From: Coemansia sp. RSA 922
Taxonomy: Eukaryota; Kickxellomycota; Kickxellomycetes; Kickxellales; Kickxellaceae
Assembly (NCBI GenBank): GCA_027577415.1
Contig: JANBQS010000950.1
Coordinates: forward strand, 1 to 10,116
Reading direction: 5' to 3'
Length of the DNA stretch: 10,116 bases
Part shown: positions 1-8,319 of the stretch, piece after piece
How positions within the stretch are numbered: the first letter of the stretch is position 1
How the letters are laid out: each line of letters opens with the position of its first letter
Notes under the pieces: model-generated
Database searches by the model: none
What the model was told of the DNA's origin: nothing
Seen by the model: only the letters and a program-made list of their open reading frames with translations
Program-made: the position numbers and the translations under genes

Positions 1-138
1 CCACCCGCATCGACCACACGGGGGCACGTGTGGCTTGCATATATTTTCTTATCAAATTAATTGCCTTCCCACCCCTCAGGCCCTTTGTGATAACTTTTCT
101 TGCTAACTCTGTTTACATATTGTGCTGTTGTTATGTAG

Positions 139-519
139 TGGCGGACGCTTGACCCCTCGCGGATCATGGAAGATCTCATCCACTGCACATCTGGTACGCG
201 TAGATCATCCATCTCGCCGTCACTTCGCTCGGTGTCGCCACTGAGGTTGTCGTCATCGCCACCACCTGGCAATCCGTCACTCGTGGCTGTCTCCCATGTC
301 TACGATCCGCAGTATGTCCATATACCGGACCACAACCAAAAGTCGGAATATTCTGTTGCTAGTACTACAACTACCAGCGCTGCTTGGGCCAAACGATTCT
401 ACGCAGTTATGCCTGGAATCGATGTCGACGACTGGTCGTGGACCGAGTTTGCCATGTTTGCTGCTTCCTGCATTCTATTGGGGTTCTTCTTGCCTGCCAT
501 TCGCTATGCCACATCGTAG
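139..519 (+). CDS. Terminal exon of a predicted single-pass, C-terminally anchored membrane protein, unrecognised
   Basis: I do not recognise this protein. The frame is open from 139, immediately after a good intron 3' end (TGCTAAC at 101-107, then TAG at 136-138), to the TAG stop at 517-519. I therefore read it as a last exon whose upstream part lies at or beyond the window edge. The first in-frame ATG is at 166, and a 117-residue single-exon protein starting there is the alternative. The N-terminal two thirds is rich in Ser, Pro and Arg and probably disordered. Near the C-terminus an acidic/aromatic stretch (DVDDWSWTEF) is followed by one hydrophobic segment (about nt 448-495: FAMFAASCILLGFFLP) and a short tail, the layout of a tail-anchored protein facing the cytosol. 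It converges on the next gene, with 83 bp between stop codons. No upstream donor could be fixed: GT at 28 and GT at 87 are both weak. Confidence 0.55.
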   Translation, partial: WRTLDPSRIMEDLIHCTSGTRRSSISPSLRSVSPLRLSSSPPPGNPSLVAVSHVYDPQYVHIPDHNQKSEYSVASTTTTSAAWAKRFYAVMPGIDVDDWSWTEFAMFAASCILLGFFLPAIRYATS

Positions 520-602
520 CACTACTCCATTTTGAAAACTAGACATATTTCTCCACTGTATAATACTTTCACAAATAATCCACTAATATAGAAACTTCAC
601 TG

Positions 603-1580
603 TTACTTTGGGTCGCTTAGAAGCTTTTTGATGTGTGCGTGCTCTGTGCACTCAGCAATGTTGAACAGGTCGCTGACATGCCATCTGAATGGCTCAAGGT
701 GAGATGCGTTTTCCCCATCGTGAACTGCGTCACGTAGCTGCAGCATGCCCTCATACGATGGCGTACTCAAAGCTAACGGGATCTCCATCACCCCGCTATC
801 GCTATCGACCACTTTGCCGCGAGACTCTAGCGATATAAGCACCTCTGCTCGCACCTTGAATCGGTACTGAATCGACTTCCAACTATTATCATCCAACGCA
901 TTGAACAGCAGTGAGGTTGGCGGAAGCCCAGATCTCACTGAACCATCCGACGAACTCTGCCTCTTGTCCGACATGATGATCGAATCGTTCAACCAGTAGT
1001 CGTATTTCTGGTACCGCATAGCCACCGGAATCGACGTATCAAACGACTCGGGCTTGCCCAAATACAAAACTAACGTCTCCAGGCCCGAGGACTGAATACC
1101 AGAGATGTCGATTCGTAACGTGTACCCTTGCGCCTTCATGTTGGCCAGTGCGAGTTTGTAGACCTTGGCCATTGCGGGAGTCATTATCTGGCTCAGTGCG
1201 TCATAGTCGCAAGTGTTGATCGCGTCGACAATGCTTTGCAATACGACTCCCACCATTTTCTCCTTGACATTATCTATGTACTCTTTGTTAAACACCAAGC
1301 CCGCATGTCCTTCTGCTCCCAGCTGGAGCCCCCATTGAAGCCAGCGGTTTATAAACGGGGGAACTGCCAGACGCGGCAGATACTGTGCGCGCTGTGGCGT
1401 TGAAGACGCCTCGGACGGCCATATCCATGGAAACTTGACCAGCTCACGAGCCTTCTTCGCTGTGCTGTAATTCGCCTGTCGATTGCGGTAGAGCGCTGTG
1501 GCAAGAGAGTGGCGGGGTTGCATTGCGAATGCCACTCGTGCCCGAGCCTGATGGCGCAAAATAAAGAGACCGCCGTTCAT
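603..1580 (-). CDS. Predicted mitochondrial matrix protein, possibly Tim44/mL45(Mba1)-like
   Basis: This is an intact single-exon ORF of 325 residues. The frame stays open upstream to a GTG at 1610, but the first ATG is at 1580-1578, so I start there. The first 45 or so residues look like a mitochondrial presequence: many Arg, plus Ser, Thr and Ala, and no acidic residue until KKAREL (MNGGLFILRHQARARVAFAM...). A Trp/Pro-rich stretch (FPWIWPSE) follows, then an alpha+beta region containing IVDAINTCDYDALSQIMTPA, which resembles the opening helix of the Tim44-like/NTF2-fold domain shared by Tim44, Mba1 and mL45. A later strand pair (RFKVRAEVLISLES) and the C-terminal FRWHVSDLF would fit the same fold. 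That family link is an inference from pattern only. There is no membrane segment. It lies 175 bp downstream of bL27m on the same strand, so the pair may share mitochondrial-biogenesis context. The gene itself is convincing; the function is not settled. Confidence 0.75.
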   Translation of the reverse strand: MNGGLFILRHQARARVAFAMQPRHSLATALYRNRQANYSTAKKARELVKFPWIWPSEASSTPQRAQYLPRLAVPPFINRWLQWGLQLGAEGHAGLVFNKEYIDNVKEKMVGVVLQSIVDAINTCDYDALSQIMTPAMAKVYKLALANMKAQGYTLRIDISGIQSSGLETLVLYLGKPESFDTSIPVAMRYQKYDYWLNDSIIMSDKRQSSSDGSVRSGLPPTSLLFNALDDNSWKSIQYRFKVRAEVLISLESRGKVVDSDSGVMEIPLALSTPSYEGMLQLRDAVHDGENASHLEPFRWHVSDLFNIAECTEHAHIKKLLSDPK

Positions 1581-1697
1581 GATTTCCGCCCAGAAACGAT
1601 AAATAAACACTAGATTCAGCAGTACAGAGCAGAAAGTAAAGAGTCAGCGCACTTTGGATCGAGAACCTCATCCAGACTAGATAATTAATCGTGGATC

Positions 1698-1719
1698 ATG
1701 GATCCATATAGATCTATAT
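1698..1719. repeat. Two overlapping perfect palindromes
   Basis: ATGGATCCAT (1698-1707) overlaps ATATAGATCTATAT (1706-1719), and both are perfect palindromes. They lie between the 3' end of bL27m and the start of the mitochondrial-type gene that begins at 1580, about 118 bp upstream of that ATG. They could be a dimeric protein-binding site or just chance in AT-rich DNA. Confidence 0.5.
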
Positions 1720-1728
1720 CTACTCGTA

Positions 1729-1734
1729 TTTATT
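1729..1734 (-). terminator. Candidate polyadenylation signal for bL27m
   Basis: The minus strand reads AATAAA here, about 22 nt past the bL27m stop codon, in an AT-rich stretch before two palindromes (1698-1719). The distance suits a cleavage/polyadenylation signal. Sequence match only. Confidence 0.4.
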
Positions 1735-1755
1735 GATTTTTGTTGAAAGGTTTCC

Positions 1756-2306
1756 TTACTCGTTGGCAGCACGGTACTTTGCCCACTGTTCTTCCTGCTC
1801 CAAGGCGATTCTAGTTCTATTGACCAAGAAGAATCCCCGAACCCGTCTCTCATAGGGGTCTCGCGGGAACGCAGTATCCTCCTTGTGCTGCGCTACAGCA
1901 ATATGACGCCTTCCCTCACGGACCCGCGAGTCTGTGTAGATCTTTACATACCCAGGCTGCAAGGCAAACAGTGTGTGGTCCTTGCCTATGCCCACGTTTT
2001 CTCCAGGATGGAACTTTGTACCGCGCTGTCTGACAATAATGTTGCCAGGGATCACGTATTCGTCCTGCTGCTTCTTCATTCCAAGTCTGCGACCGATAGA
2101 GTCACGGCCGTTACGCGAGGATCCTCCGGCCTTTTTGGTAGCAAAACGTAGCTGCTGGTATAAAACTATCAGTGGAGTAAATGCGTGGTTGTTTAGTGGT
2201 GGTGTAGAAATGAGTGGAATTTCCGTCGAATCCGCAGACCAGAGGCCCTTTACTTACACGAGCTGGAGCCCGAAATTCCAGTTGGTGAGAAAATGCTTCC
2301 GAACAT
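1756..2306 (-). CDS. Mitochondrial large-ribosomal-subunit protein bL27m (two exons)
   Basis: This is a component of the mitochondrial 54S large subunit, near the peptidyl-transferase centre. Exon 2 (2165-1756) carries the L27 signature: ATKKAGGSS and [11 protein letters not shown], then [20 protein letters not shown] and [14 protein letters not shown]. The first in-frame ATG inside exon 2 (2079) would cut off the conserved ATKKAGG segment, so an upstream exon is needed. Exon 1 runs 2306-2258 (ATG at 2306, [16 protein letters not shown]). The intron is 2257-2166 (92 nt), with donor GTAAGT, a CTAAAC branch candidate and acceptor GATAG. The joint is in phase (49 + 410 nt = 152 residues plus stop) and gives [15 protein letters not shown]. 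The N-terminus is short, uncharged and hydroxylated, and may act as or be part of a mitochondrial signal. The C-terminus ends soon after the L27 core, without the long extension of yeast Mrp7. It is divergent with RAD1. The splice model is predicted, not proven. Confidence 0.93.
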
Positions 2307-2541
2307 TATGCGAATCAGTCTGCGACGACGACGACGTAAAATAAAAAATAAAAAAGTTCACAGCAAAGACAAAAGTAGCACTGCCTGCGCTATCAATGGT
2401 TTGAGCTTTTCTTGATACTCGTGATTTCACAATCAGCAATCCGGTTTTGCCAAGTGCGCAGCCAGCCCATTTGGCACTCTTCTTCTTCTTCCTTGCTCCC
2501 TTTGTAATTTTTTCTCTATATTTCGTGCTTTATTATTATCA
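2307..2541. promoter_or_regulatory. Divergent promoter region between bL27m and RAD1
   Basis: This 235 bp gap separates the two divergent start codons, so it must hold both promoters and 5' leaders. Visible features are a short GAC repeat beside the bL27m start (about 2323-2336), a T/A tract, and a pyrimidine-rich leader on the RAD1 side (about 2477-2520, including repeated CTT). The RAD1 start context is TATCAATGG. I see no clear TATA box and no confident factor site. Confidence 0.5.
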
Positions 2542-3549
2542 ATGGCTACTGTACGCGGAACGGCGCCCGAGCCCGAGCCAGCACTCTTCAGGGCCAAGAT
2601 AGCCAACGTCCGGCCTTTGGTCAACATGCTAAAGACGATTAGCTTTCGACCACGCGCTCGCTGCGTAATCAACCCCGACGGTTTAGTATTCACAGTAGAG
2701 GAGTCACAGTGCCTAGTTGCACAGGCATATTTGCGCGCCGAGCTATTCTCAACGTTTTCTTATGACGTGCAACTGGCCGAGTACTACAGGAACCAAGAGC
2801 AAGCTGGATTCGATGCAGAAGACTTGCAAGATGGCGAACCAAGGGATGTCACACAAGTTGTGCTCCCTCTAGACAACCTCATTGAATGCCTGACCTTGTT
2901 TTATGGTCCCTCAGGTACATCGTCTAGTGGCGCACAGAGTGGAGCTCATTCAACAGCAAGCTTGCATACTTCGGGCAACCCAGGAGACTTGCGTGGCGCT
3001 ACCACTGCTGTTATTGCGTTTAATGGGCCCGGAACTGACTTTGAACTGATGCTGGAAGAGCGAGGCACAATATCCCTCTGCCGGCTATCCACGTTTGTGC
3101 CTGAGCCATCGGTGGATCTAAAGTTTTCTCACCACCCGACCACGCAGCAGCTTATTATCAAATCAGAGTGGCTCCGAGACGCCTTCAACGAGCTGGATCC
3201 TACCAGCGAGTCAGTGTCTATCTCTATTGCCAGCACTGAACCACACTTTCGCATATCTACGATTGGTGAGAGCGGGAGCACCGACATGACGTACTCCAAT
3301 ACCGAGCGCATCCTGGACTCGTTCTTTTGTAATGAAGACCAGGAAAATCAGTACAAGCTGTCTCTGATTCTAAAGTGCAAGCAGGCTCTGGCCATGTCGG
3401 ACAAGACCAAGATCCGTATCAACCAGCGCGGCTTCCTGTCGTTCCAGTTTATGATTCCAACCGCTGCCGACGTGTCGTTTGTCAACTTTGTCTTTGCGCC
3501 CCTGGTCAGCACTGACGAGCCCATCGCTGATGCCACAACTCGGGTCTAA
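2542..3549 (+). CDS. RAD1: DNA-damage checkpoint clamp subunit Rad1 (9-1-1 complex)
   Basis: Rad1 (Rad17 in budding yeast) forms the Rad9-Hus1-Rad1 ring, a PCNA-like clamp loaded at damaged DNA to activate the ATR/Mec1 checkpoint. The single-exon ORF encodes 335 residues, close to other fungal Rad1 proteins (about 320) and longer than the human one (about 280). Family pattern: an N-terminal PCNA-fold half with KTISFRPRARCVINPDG (residues 31-47) and TVEESQCLVAQAYL (51-64). The first-half strand VTQVVLPLDNLIECLTLFYG follows, then a linker, and then the second half ending in IRINQRGFLSFQFMI (about 291-305) and FVNFVFAP. The Ser/Gly/Thr-rich insert at about 124-152 (GTSSSGAQSGAHSTAS) looks like a lineage-specific disordered loop and partly accounts for the extra length. 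There is no membrane segment or signal, as expected for a nuclear protein. The start is the first ATG after a pyrimidine-rich leader. The next gene follows in tandem after 136 bp. Confidence 0.93.
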   Translation: MATVRGTAPEPEPALFRAKIANVRPLVNMLKTISFRPRARCVINPDGLVFTVEESQCLVAQAYLRAELFSTFSYDVQLAEYYRNQEQAGFDAEDLQDGEPRDVTQVVLPLDNLIECLTLFYGPSGTSSSGAQSGAHSTASLHTSGNPGDLRGATTAVIAFNGPGTDFELMLEERGTISLCRLSTFVPEPSVDLKFSHHPTTQQLIIKSEWLRDAFNELDPTSESVSISIASTEPHFRISTIGESGSTDMTYSNTERILDSFFCNEDQENQYKLSLILKCKQALAMSDKTKIRINQRGFLSFQFMIPTAADVSFVNFVFAPLVSTDEPIADATTRV

Positions 3550-3685
3550 GATTTTGCAGCGAGCCCTGTCATGTGATTTGATGAGCGAGACATATCGCTG
3601 TGACAAAGTTGCCTCTTTGTCGTTCTCCTTCCTCTGTTCAACTCAATTTACACTTGCTATTTATTTATTTTCTTGCATTCTGCGA

Positions 3686-6088
3686 ATGAATATGGCTGTC
3701 GACAGTGGTAGTGCACTAAGCTCGGCAGTGGTGGACGCGCTGTTTAGGAATTGCCGTTTCTCGCTGCGCATACCCAATGGAGCTCTGTCAGCGGCCGGAG
3801 ATTACACGCTGGCCAGTGGTAATGAGTGGACGTTGAATGAGGTCATGGGCGACATGCCATCACGCGGGTTTCTGTACTACGGAGAGAGAGTGCCGGCGTT
3901 TGTGGCGGCAGTTATTCCAAACCTGGAGCACCTCCGATGGACACTGGCAGCGTCGATGCACCGAACCGAGGCACCTGAGCTATCGCAGGGCGAGCTTGCT
4001 CTTAGCGCTGACGAGTGCAAGCAGTTCTTCTCGATGCTTGACTTTTGCGTAGCAGCGTTTGAAGCGACAATGGCACCTCCTGGCAGTCCCTCTGGATCAT
4101 CAGCGCCGCGACCACCAAAGCTACTCGGAGTGGCTGGTGAGGCGTCGTTTACTGTCAACGTATCGTCTAGGGAAGCGAGTTCTCTTGGGTCGCTGCGTGT
4201 CGGCAGACTAAAGGGTGGTGCTTGGTGCTGTGTTTACCCGTTTCTCATTGAAACGCCAGTGCCTAGCAGCATTGCTTCTGGGCACTCGGTCAACTCGGCT
4301 TTGTCATTTGAGATCCGGACGGCATGTAGCGGAGTAGACGACTCTTTGCAAGTGTCGTATGTTGACCAACCCGTTGGCCGTAATGCCCTGAGTGGCAGAT
4401 CGGCTCACTTGGAGGAGCTAGCCACGCGCGTTTCCTCAGCCGTCTTTGCGCATGGAAAAAGTACAATGGGCCAGTCGCGGCTACTAGCCAGCCCCGAGTC
4501 AGAGCACTTGGATGCGGCGAGCGGTAGATCTAATCTGGCTCCAGAGATGCCTCGTAGAATGTTCCAAGCACTGGTTTTAACGCGGCCAATTGCAAGTGTC
4601 AGTTCGCTCGTGACTGAGCTGCCTCCCAGCTTTGGCGCTAGCGCTATGTTGGTGGCAGTCAGCGTGCAGTGCGAGGCAATAGCTGCGAGGAACTTGGTTT
4701 TGCGCTCGATCCTGGTCAAATCTCCAGAGTGGCATATCCAGCCATTACCAGCTCAGCCGGCATTGCCATTTGCACTGACTAGTGGTAGCTGCTGGCAGTC
4801 GATATACAAGCTCGGTCCCTTGGCGAAATCGACCAAGGAGGATGCGCTCCGCGGACTTGGTTTGTTGAACATTAGCGATGCTCCTGCCGCGGAGTCGAGT
4901 GGACGTGGATTGGACGTCGCAGTGAATGACTCGATAGTGCATATCCTCGTTGAAGCAACCGACTCTGCCAGGGATGAGGCCGTGCAGACATTCAGAGTGT
5001 CACACCGAATTACACATAACCGTCAATCTACGTCAGCCGCTGCTGGCGGCGATGCACTGGCTATGCCTGCTTCAGATGCTCGACGACCCTCGGCGGCGCT
5101 TAGCCAGGTGCATTCAAATACGCGATCTGAGCGCGTGTTGAGCATTACACACCAGCAAGCCTTGCGCTCACCAGCAGACCAGTCATTCGCGATATTGACC
5201 AGCAAGAATCCCGTCAGTGGAACGATTCATGGCATCCCGGATCAGCCAAGGCCCTCAGCGAGGCTTTCCGCCATTGCCGCCCAGTCTATACACAGCTTGC
5301 AAGAGCCAAATTCTGTGCGATCGAATCGGTACAAGGCACGGGCAGCGAGTATGCTTAAAATTCCGGTACGCTCACGTCGCGCCAGCTCTATATTCAGCCC
5401 TGACCGCCCACTAACATCGCCGATCAGGGTCAACCATGTGCCTCCAGCGGTCTACGAGCGCGGAGTACTGAGCGAGCAGCGAGCCCGAGCAGAAACTATT
5501 GATGCACCAAGCATGGCTTCTCGATCCCGACCTCGGCCCAGTGCCTCTGTTTCCACGGTTCGATCCGAGTTCACAGGCGATGGCCTTGCAGCAATACCAG
5601 AGCACATACCGGTTAACAAAAGCGACAGCTTGCTAGGAGATCCAAATTTGGACCTATCCTTGGGCACTATTGGGTTATCGTTTGAAGCGCCAAACAAAGT
5701 CGATCTGGGCGGCAAGATTGCAGTACAAGTGCGCGTTTCCAACAATACCAGTATTCAGTACTCTCGCCTTTGCCTTGTCGATGGCGACTCTGAACCTGGA
5801 TCCACCGAAGAAGAATATGCCGATATGGCCAGTCATGGCTTGCTATCGCTAAACCACGCTACTGCAATACCGCCTTTGCGCCCAGGCGAATCCACATCAA
5901 TCGTGCTGCACTACGTGGCAGCTGCACCACACTTCCATACCGCAAGATCTGTGCGACTACTCGACCAAGAAGCTGGCGGCTCTGCTGGCCAGACGCTAGC
6001 GACCTTTGAGTCGCCGTTTATTGTCTACGTAGACGATCATGGCGACAACGACGGAGGCGTTGCTGGTAAACGAGAAACTCCCGTTTAG
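3686..6088 (+). CDS. TRAPPII trafficking-complex subunit, Trs65-like
   Basis: Trs65 is a fungal subunit of TRAPPII, the exchange factor that activates Rab GTPases at the late Golgi. The ORF gives 800 residues from the ATG at 3686 (MNMAVDSG). The frame is open back into RAD1, but that part reads across a pyrimidine-rich leader and needs non-ATG initiation, so I exclude it; an ATG at 3581 is a weaker alternative. The N-terminal block contains RGFLYYGERVPAFVAAVIP (about residues 59-77), which fits the Trs65 family. Residues about 440-650 are low-complexity, rich in Ser, Arg, Ala and Pro, with several RRxS-like sites that could be phosphorylated. The C-terminus (about 655-800) has an immunoglobulin-like beta pattern (GKIAVQVRVSNNTS), then HGLLSLNHATAIPPLRPGES and RSVRLLDQEAGG, resembling the conserved end of Trs65. 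Identification rests on that end and the overall layout. No introns are needed. It converges on SFA1. Confidence 0.7.
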   Translation: MNMAVDSGSALSSAVVDALFRNCRFSLRIPNGALSAAGDYTLASGNEWTLNEVMGDMPSRGFLYYGERVPAFVAAVIPNLEHLRWTLAASMHRTEAPELSQGELALSADECKQFFSMLDFCVAAFEATMAPPGSPSGSSAPRPPKLLGVAGEASFTVNVSSREASSLGSLRVGRLKGGAWCCVYPFLIETPVPSSIASGHSVNSALSFEIRTACSGVDDSLQVSYVDQPVGRNALSGRSAHLEELATRVSSAVFAHGKSTMGQSRLLASPESEHLDAASGRSNLAPEMPRRMFQALVLTRPIASVSSLVTELPPSFGASAMLVAVSVQCEAIAARNLVLRSILVKSPEWHIQPLPAQPALPFALTSGSCWQSIYKLGPLAKSTKEDALRGLGLLNISDAPAAESSGRGLDVAVNDSIVHILVEATDSARDEAVQTFRVSHRITHNRQSTSAAAGGDALAMPASDARRPSAALSQVHSNTRSERVLSITHQQALRSPADQSFAILTSKNPVSGTIHGIPDQPRPSARLSAIAAQSIHSLQEPNSVRSNRYKARAASMLKIPVRSRRASSIFSPDRPLTSPIRVNHVPPAVYERGVLSEQRARAETIDAPSMASRSRPRPSASVSTVRSEFTGDGLAAIPEHIPVNKSDSLLGDPNLDLSLGTIGLSFEAPNKVDLGGKIAVQVRVSNNTSIQYSRLCLVDGDSEPGSTEEEYADMASHGLLSLNHATAIPPLRPGESTSIVLHYVAAAPHFHTARSVRLLDQEAGGSAGQTLATFESPFIVYVDDHGDNDGGVAGKRETPV

Positions 6089-6135
6089 CTCCCAATTTAC
6101 CACTGTGTTGCGCCTCTTGTAATTTGACTTTTTTC

Positions 6136-6141
6136 TTTATT
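6136..6141 (-). terminator. Candidate polyadenylation signal for SFA1
   Basis: The minus strand reads AATAAA about 84 nt past the SFA1 stop, inside the 136 bp gap shared with the convergent Trs65-like gene. The overlapping 3' ends could produce short antisense overlap of the two transcripts. Motif match only. Confidence 0.4.
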
Positions 6142-6224
6142 TTATCTTTGCTACCAAGAAGCCCTTTGGGAAGAGCTGACCGTGCCAGTGGCTAACATGT
6201 AGTTCCCGATGCTGCACACGTCGT

Positions 6225-7711
<1,487 letters not shown>

Positions 7712-7781
7712 TATTTTTTTGGGGTGAATTTCAAGCTTGAAGATAAGAATAAACCGAGTGCTTTATGATATTTAAACCGAA

Positions 7782-7830
7782 AGGCAATAGGGAAGAAAGC
7801 CGCACTGCTCTCCGCTTTGGGCTATTGCCT
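7782..7830. repeat. Inverted repeat / potential stem-loop 1
   Basis: AGGCAATAG (7782-7790) pairs perfectly with CTATTGCCT (7822-7830). Inside, AAAGC (7796-7800) pairs with GCTTT (7814-7818), so a two-part stem with a small asymmetric internal loop can form. It lies about 70-120 bp upstream of the SFA1 ATG and could be leader RNA structure, a dimeric factor site or an unrelated non-coding element. Confidence 0.7.
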
Positions 7831-7854
7831 CAGGTCTTGGGACTAGGGTAGCCT

Positions 7855-7889
7855 GCTCTAGGTAATCGAGCTGATTGGATTACCTGAGC
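7855..7889. repeat. Inverted repeat / potential stem-loop 2
   Basis: GCTC-t-AGGTAATC (7855-7867) pairs with GATTACCT-GAGC (7878-7889): 12 base pairs interrupted by one bulged T, with a 10 nt loop. It follows stem-loop 1 by 24 nt, and the gap between them contains a further CAGG/CCTG pair (7831-7834 with 7852-7855). Confidence 0.7.
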
Positions 7890-8014
7890 CAAAATATACT
7901 AAACTCGCCCCCTCCGCAGCTCGCTATTTCTTCGGCTTTTTCTGGTCACTAGCAAGGTCAGTAGTATTGCTCAGCTGTTGCCGCGTGGCTTTCAACAGGC
8001 TCATAAAGCAAAGA

Positions 8015-8028
8015 TAGTAGTACTACTA
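8015..8028. repeat. 14 bp perfect palindrome in a TAC/TAG-rich tract
   Basis: TAGTAGTACTACTA is a perfect palindrome, followed at once by another TACTACTAGTA run. It lies about 300 bp upstream of the transporter fragment. Short triplet repeats make such palindromes easily, so a function is not implied. Confidence 0.5.
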
Positions 8029-8319
8029 CCTACTACTAGTATACATTGCATATCCTCGCGTTTTGGATAGCTAGCCCACCGTATTTTACAGGGCTTTCTT
8101 ACGCAACTAGTAGCATATGCTATCGTGTGGAGGGGAGGCAACCTTTTTTGCCAGTCATGTCCTATTTTTAATTCTTATCCCTAATAAGTTCTCGCTTGTA
8201 TTTTCGCAACTCTATATCATTAGAACCCCTTTTTTCATTTATTCGACACAGTTTGTATTATCTCTGGAGCAAAACAACGCAGCCCGACCAAAAAAAAATA
8301 ATAGTAGTACAAGACAAAT

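Larger units (their letters stand above)
7712..8319. other. Gene-free spacer: SFA1 promoter side plus structured repeats
   Basis: No gene is supported in this 608 bp. The part next to 7711 must carry the SFA1 promoter and leader; the minus strand has a TTTAAATATC tract roughly 60 nt before the ATG. Two inverted repeats lie at 7782-7830 and 7855-7889 and a palindrome at 8015-8028. The segment from about 8110 to 8319 is AT-rich, and its open frames are short, lack family resemblance and end in stops. It does not encode the missing N-terminal half of the transporter that follows. Confidence 0.7.

Noticed and set aside
14..33. CCACACG/CGTGTGG inverted repeat containing an E-box CACGTG at the window edge
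   Set aside because: Short, and possibly inside an exon or intron of the truncated first gene. There is no context to support a regulatory role.
1581..1610. Ten-residue upstream extension of the mitochondrial-type gene
   Set aside because: The codon at 1610-1608 is GTG. The first ATG at 1580 directly starts the Arg-rich presequence.
2323..2336. GAC triplet repeat as an expandable microsatellite
   Set aside because: Only four to five units, and interrupted. Noted only as part of the divergent promoter.
3479..3685. In-frame N-terminal extension of the Trs65-like gene overlapping the RAD1 3' end
   Set aside because: It begins with TTG, overlaps conserved RAD1 coding, and crosses a pyrimidine-rich leader-like stretch. 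The ATG at 3686 gives a plausible cytosolic start.
5550..5575. GGTTCGATCC, like a tRNA B box
   Set aside because: It is one base too short for the B-box consensus, has no A box or cloverleaf around it, and lies inside the Trs65-like coding region.
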